Under the pieces are notes generated by a model, which saw only the letters and a list, made by a program, of their open reading frames with translations, searched no databases and had not been told where the DNA came from. Position numbers and translations under genes: made by a program. Below, in pieces: positions 61,042 to 64,000 of a stretch of 64,000 nt of DNA. Positions within the stretch are counted from its first letter, which is position 1. Every line of letters starts with the position of its first letter. Source of the stretch: Chromobacterium alkanivorans (GTDB taxonomy: Bacteria > Pseudomonadota > Gammaproteobacteria > Burkholderiales > Chromobacteriaceae); NCBI RefSeq assembly GCF_016937655.1, contig NZ_JAFHKL010000002.1:62001-126000 (forward strand), written 5' to 3'.

Positions 61042-63178
61042 GCTGGCCGGCTGGCGCCCGCTGCTGAGCCAGGCGCTGCGCGGCGGCTTCCACGACTGGC
61101 TGCGGCTGGATGGCGAACGCTGGATCTTCATCCTCAAGACGCTGCTGGCCGCTTTCGCCGCGCTGTGGCTGGCCTTCCGCCTGGGCTTCGATTCGCCGGG
61201 CACCGCGCTGATCACCGTGCTCATCGTCAGCTCGCCGCAAAGCGGCCTGGTGCTGGAGAAAGGCTTTTACCGGCTATTGGGCACGCTGGCCGGCAGCGCG
61301 GCGGCGCTGGTTCTGGTCGGCATGCTGGCCTCGCAGCCGGTGCTGCTGCTGGCGGCGCTGTCGCTGTGGGTGGGGCTGTGCGCCGGCTACGCCACCCTGT
61401 ACCGCAACTCGCGCTCCTACGGCTGCGTGCTGGCCGGCTACACCGCCTGCATCATCGCCTTGCCGGCCATAGGCCAGCCGCTGGCGGTGTTCGATCTGGC
61501 GGTGACCCGGGTGTCGGAAATCTCGCTGGGCCTGATCTGCAGCGCGGTGGTCTACGACATCGTGTTTCCGCGCTACCAGGCCGATCAGGTGATCAGCACC
61601 GTGCGCGGCCGCTATCTGCGCTTCACCCTGCTGTGCCAGGACGCGCTGGCGCAAAAGCTGCACGCCCGCGATCTGGAGCAGGCCCAGCTCAAATTCGCCG
61701 CCGACATCGCGGCGCTGGAGGCCGGCCGCGCCACCGCCTTCTTCGAAGCCGGCCATGTGCGTTCGCGCAGCAATCAGTTGCACGCCTTCAACGCCACCTT
61801 CATGGCCGCGCTGACCACCTTCCACACCCTGCATCGACAAATGGAGCGGCTGCGCCGCGACGCCGATTCGCCGCTGCCCGGCCTGCTGCTGCCGCTGTTC
61901 GCCGAAGTGGCCGCCATGCTCAGCGAAGCCGACGGACCGGCGCGCACCGCCGCCGAGGCCAAGGGCACCGTGGCGCAACTGGGCCGGCTGCGCGCCGGCT
62001 GGCCGCGCCGCGTCGCCGCCGCGCGCGAACAATTGCGGCAAGGGGAAGAAGCGGAACGCTGGCGCATAGACTTCGACACCGCCACCGAGCTGCTGACCCG
62101 CTTCATCGAGGAAATGCACGCCTTCGCCGGCGTCTACCACGGCTTCGCCAGCAAAACGCCGCAGCAGATCAGCGCGCTGGCCGCCTACACCCCCGGCACG
62201 CCGCTGCCGGTGGCCGTCGCCGGCGGCCTGCGCGCGGCGCTGACCCTGGGCGCACTGTCCGTCGCCTGGTACTGGCTGGCCTGGCCCAGCGCGCTGGAAG
62301 CGGTGTTGCTGGCCACCGTGCTGTGCTGCCTGGCCGCGTCCTCGCCGCGGCCGGTGCTGATGGTCAAGCAATTCCTCACCGGCTTCGCGCTGGGCACGCC
62401 GCTGGCCTACGCCTGCATGTTCTGGGTCTTGAGCCAGACCGACGGTTTCCCGCTGCTGGCGGCCGGCATGCTGCCCTTTCTGGCGCTGGGCTGCTATCTG
62501 AAATGCCTGCCCAAATACGCCGGCGTCGGCGCCGGCATGACCATCGTGCTGGCGCACGCCATCAGCCCGCAGAACCATATGAACTACGACGTGGTCTCCT
62601 TCCTCAACGGCAGCATCGCCCGCATCCTGGGGCTGGCGTTGTCGGCGGCCTTCTTCCAGCTGGTGCTGCCCGAACACACCATGGGTTCGCCGCGCCACAT
62701 CGCCGCCGCGCTGTGGCGCGAAGCGCGCCGCGCCTGCGACGCCAAGCTGCCGCACCTGAAGCAGCGTTACGAAAACCGCATCCGCGACCTGCTCAATCAA
62801 CTGAACACGCTGAGCCCGGCCCAGGCCGAGCTGAAGCAGGCGATCACCAGCCAGGCCATCACCCTGCTGGAGCTGGGCCTGGCGGTGATCAATCTGCGCG
62901 CGCTGACCGCGGAATCGCCGTCGGCGCAGCTGCGCGCCGACCTGGAACACGCGGTGACGCAGCTGGCGCGCTATTTCGCCGCGCCGTCGCCGGAACGGCT
63001 GCAGCAAGCCATCGCCACCATGCGCGCGACCGGCCCGACGCTGCGCGTCCATCTGGCGCTGGCCGAACCCGAACGCGCCGCGCGGATTCAGCGCGCGCTG
63101 GCCGATCTGCACCTGATCCACACCTCATTGCTGGACGTGGCCGAAGCCGCCGCGCAAGGAACTGACCATGACTCGTGA
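61028..63178 (+). CDS. FUSC-family inner-membrane efflux protein (AaeB-like)
   Basis: The 716-residue protein has two membrane halves, each with about five to six helices (about 35-190 and 390-540), joined and followed by helical cytosolic parts. DSPGTALITVLIVSSPQSGLVLEKGFYRLLGTLAG is the FUSC signature. AaeB exports aromatic carboxylic acids such as 4-hydroxybenzoate. In this window an aromatic-acid pathway (3-hydroxyanthranilate) is also present, but no link is shown. Its start lies inside the end of the MarR gene. Confidence 0.9.
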   Translation: MAAARLAGWRPLLSQALRGGFHDWLRLDGERWIFILKTLLAAFAALWLAFRLGFDSPGTALITVLIVSSPQSGLVLEKGFYRLLGTLAGSAAALVLVGMLASQPVLLLAALSLWVGLCAGYATLYRNSRSYGCVLAGYTACIIALPAIGQPLAVFDLAVTRVSEISLGLICSAVVYDIVFPRYQADQVISTVRGRYLRFTLLCQDALAQKLHARDLEQAQLKFAADIAALEAGRATAFFEAGHVRSRSNQLHAFNATFMAALTTFHTLHRQMERLRRDADSPLPGLLLPLFAEVAAMLSEADGPARTAAEAKGTVAQLGRLRAGWPRRVAAAREQLRQGEEAERWRIDFDTATELLTRFIEEMHAFAGVYHGFASKTPQQISALAAYTPGTPLPVAVAGGLRAALTLGALSVAWYWLAWPSALEAVLLATVLCCLAASSPRPVLMVKQFLTGFALGTPLAYACMFWVLSQTDGFPLLAAGMLPFLALGCYLKCLPKYAGVGAGMTIVLAHAISPQNHMNYDVVSFLNGSIARILGLALSAAFFQLVLPEHTMGSPRHIAAALWREARRACDAKLPHLKQRYENRIRDLLNQLNTLSPAQAELKQAITSQAITLLELGLAVINLRALTAESPSAQLRADLEHAVTQLARYFAAPSPERLQQAIATMRATGPTLRVHLALAEPERAARIQRALADLHLIHTSLLDVAEAAAQGTDHDS

Positions 63179-63365
63179 AATCGCCGTGTTCGGCATCCTG
63201 ATCCCCACCCTGCTGCCCTTGTTCCTGTTCAGCCTGCTGTGCCAGGCCGGGCTGGACTGGCTGCTGGGCCGGGCCGGCGTCTATCGCCGGGTATGGCATC
63301 CGGCCCTGTTCCGCCTCAGCCTGCTGATCTGCGTGTTCAGCGGCCTGGCGCTGCTGCTCTACTGA
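63168..63365 (+). CDS. DUF1656 small membrane protein (AaeX-like)
   Basis: The 65-residue protein has two membrane helices (IAVFGILIPTLLPLFLFSLLCQAGLDWLL and HPALFRLSLLICVFSGLALLLY) with the REIAVFGI start and the conserved W in WHPALF found in DUF1656. Such genes lie next to FUSC and HlyD genes in AaeXAB-type systems. It overlaps the FUSC gene by 11 bases with AAGGAA upstream of its ATG. Confidence 0.88.
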   Translation: MTREIAVFGILIPTLLPLFLFSLLCQAGLDWLLGRAGVYRRVWHPALFRLSLLICVFSGLALLLY

Positions 63366-63489
63366 ACGCGCCTCCGGCCCCTGCGAGAGTCCGCTCCATG
63401 TCCGCCGCGCGCCGCGAAGCCTTGCCGGTCCGTCTCGCTCCGCCGCGAGGCCTTGGACCAACCCTGAAACACCATTTCGGATAATCAAT

Positions 63490-64000
63490 ATGCGAATCAA
63501 CACCCTCATCCGCTATCTGATCACCTTGCTGCTGCTGGCGCTCGCCGTCTGGCTGGGCAAGGCGCTGTGGGACCACTACATGCATTCGCCGTGGACCCGT
63601 GACGGCCGCGTGCGCGCCGATGTGATCACCCTCTCCTCCGACGTGGCCGGCCTGGTGACCCAGGTGGCCGTCAAGGACAATCAGCCGGTGCGCAAGGGCG
63701 ACGTGCTGTTCACCGTCGACCGCAGCCGCTACGCGGCGGCGCTGGCCCAGGCCGAAGCCGCGCTGGACGGCCAGCGCACCGAGAAAAACCGCCGCGGCAA
63801 GGAGGCGGCGCGCCGCGACGGCCTGGACAGCGCGGTGGTGTCCGCCGAGAACCGCGAAACCGCGACCTTCGCCGCCGCAGCAGCCGGCTCCCAATACCAG
63901 GCGGCGCTGGCGGCGCGCGACCTGGCCCGGCTCAATCTGGAACGCACCGTGGTGCGCGCCCCGGCGGACGGCTACGTGACCAACCTCAACGTCCATGTCG
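63490..64000 (+). CDS. HlyD-family membrane fusion protein (AaeA-like), cut by the window end
   Basis: The visible 170 residues include one membrane helix (about 8-25), then YMHSPWTRDGRVRADVITLSSDVAGLVTQVAVKDNQPVRKGDVLFTVD, the biotinyl-lipoyl-like segment typical of AaeA/EmrA adaptors, a helical hairpin and the second lipoyl half (LERTVVRAPADGYVTNLNV). It joins the FUSC pump to the outer-membrane duct. ATG 63490 has only a weak ribosome site. The frame is open at position 64000, so the 3' part lies outside. Confidence 0.9.
   Translation, partial: MRINTLIRYLITLLLLALAVWLGKALWDHYMHSPWTRDGRVRADVITLSSDVAGLVTQVAVKDNQPVRKGDVLFTVDRSRYAAALAQAEAALDGQRTEKNRRGKEAARRDGLDSAVVSAENRETATFAAAAAGSQYQAALAARDLARLNLERTVVRAPADGYVTNLNVHV

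Noticed and set aside
1-64000. CRISPR arrays, rRNA or tRNA genes
   Set aside because: No regularly spaced repeats or recognisable RNA gene sequences were noticed by eye. A tRNAscan or Infernal run would be needed to confirm this.

Overview
The window is high-GC (roughly two thirds G+C in its core) and reads as a chromosomal segment of a betaproteobacterium of the Chromobacterium group (order Neisseriales). This rests on gene content (trpG/trpD, a hexose-phosphate mutase, prmB, an ArgP/ArgO pair, a type-3 copper tyrosinase, an LpxO-like hydroxylase) and codon use. It is a judgement from sequence alone, not a database match.

Left part (1-16370): the end of a LysR regulator and an SDR oxidoreductase are followed by a minus-strand operon (7464 to 1142). 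The operon starts with a 26-residue peptide gene and continues with three heme-oxygenase-fold (HDO) proteins, a class III aminotransferase, an EamA exporter and a GNAT acetyltransferase. The N-terminal region of each HDO protein looks like a PqqD-type RiPP recognition element. This is the best candidate in the window for an undescribed natural-product (RiPP-like) system. Then come a dipeptide-type ABC binding protein, a GntR/DUF2848/amidase/MFS catabolic operon, ctlX and lpxO.

Middle (16378-35409): a complete meta-cleavage pathway from 3-hydroxyanthranilate to pyruvate and acetyl-CoA is split into two transcription units around a LysR gene. Both units carry the same operator/promoter arrangement (GAATA-N13-TATTC, then ATTTTC, then a -10 box at matching spacing). 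A seven-gene operon for an N-acetylhexosamine-type surface polysaccharide follows: wecB, GT2 synthase, bactofilin-like protein, alpha/alpha-barrel protein, NodB-like protein, YaiO-like porin and a membrane protein.

Scar region (about 35450-40978): lower-GC mosaic DNA with a small HHH protein, a broken IS5-type transposase, gene fragments, a foreign alpha/beta hydrolase, prophage leftovers (including the first 33 residues of a Dam methylase) and an AlpA regulator. It ends just upstream of trpG, whose usual ribosome binding site seems to be missing. A two-part inverted-repeat element occurs at 923-1139 and, in opposite orientation, at 40438-40690. A diverged copy of one part lies at 35449-35600.

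Right part (40979-64000): trpG, an LprI-like gene, trpD, the mutase and prmB; a secreted zinc peptidase unit; argO, a cyclic-di-GMP phosphodiesterase and argP; cdd; a TraB/GumN protein; tyrosinase with a DUF2182 membrane protein; a flavoprotein; a chemoreceptor; and an AaeAB-like aromatic-acid efflux operon with its own MarR regulator, cut by the window end. No rRNA, tRNA or CRISPR array was seen.
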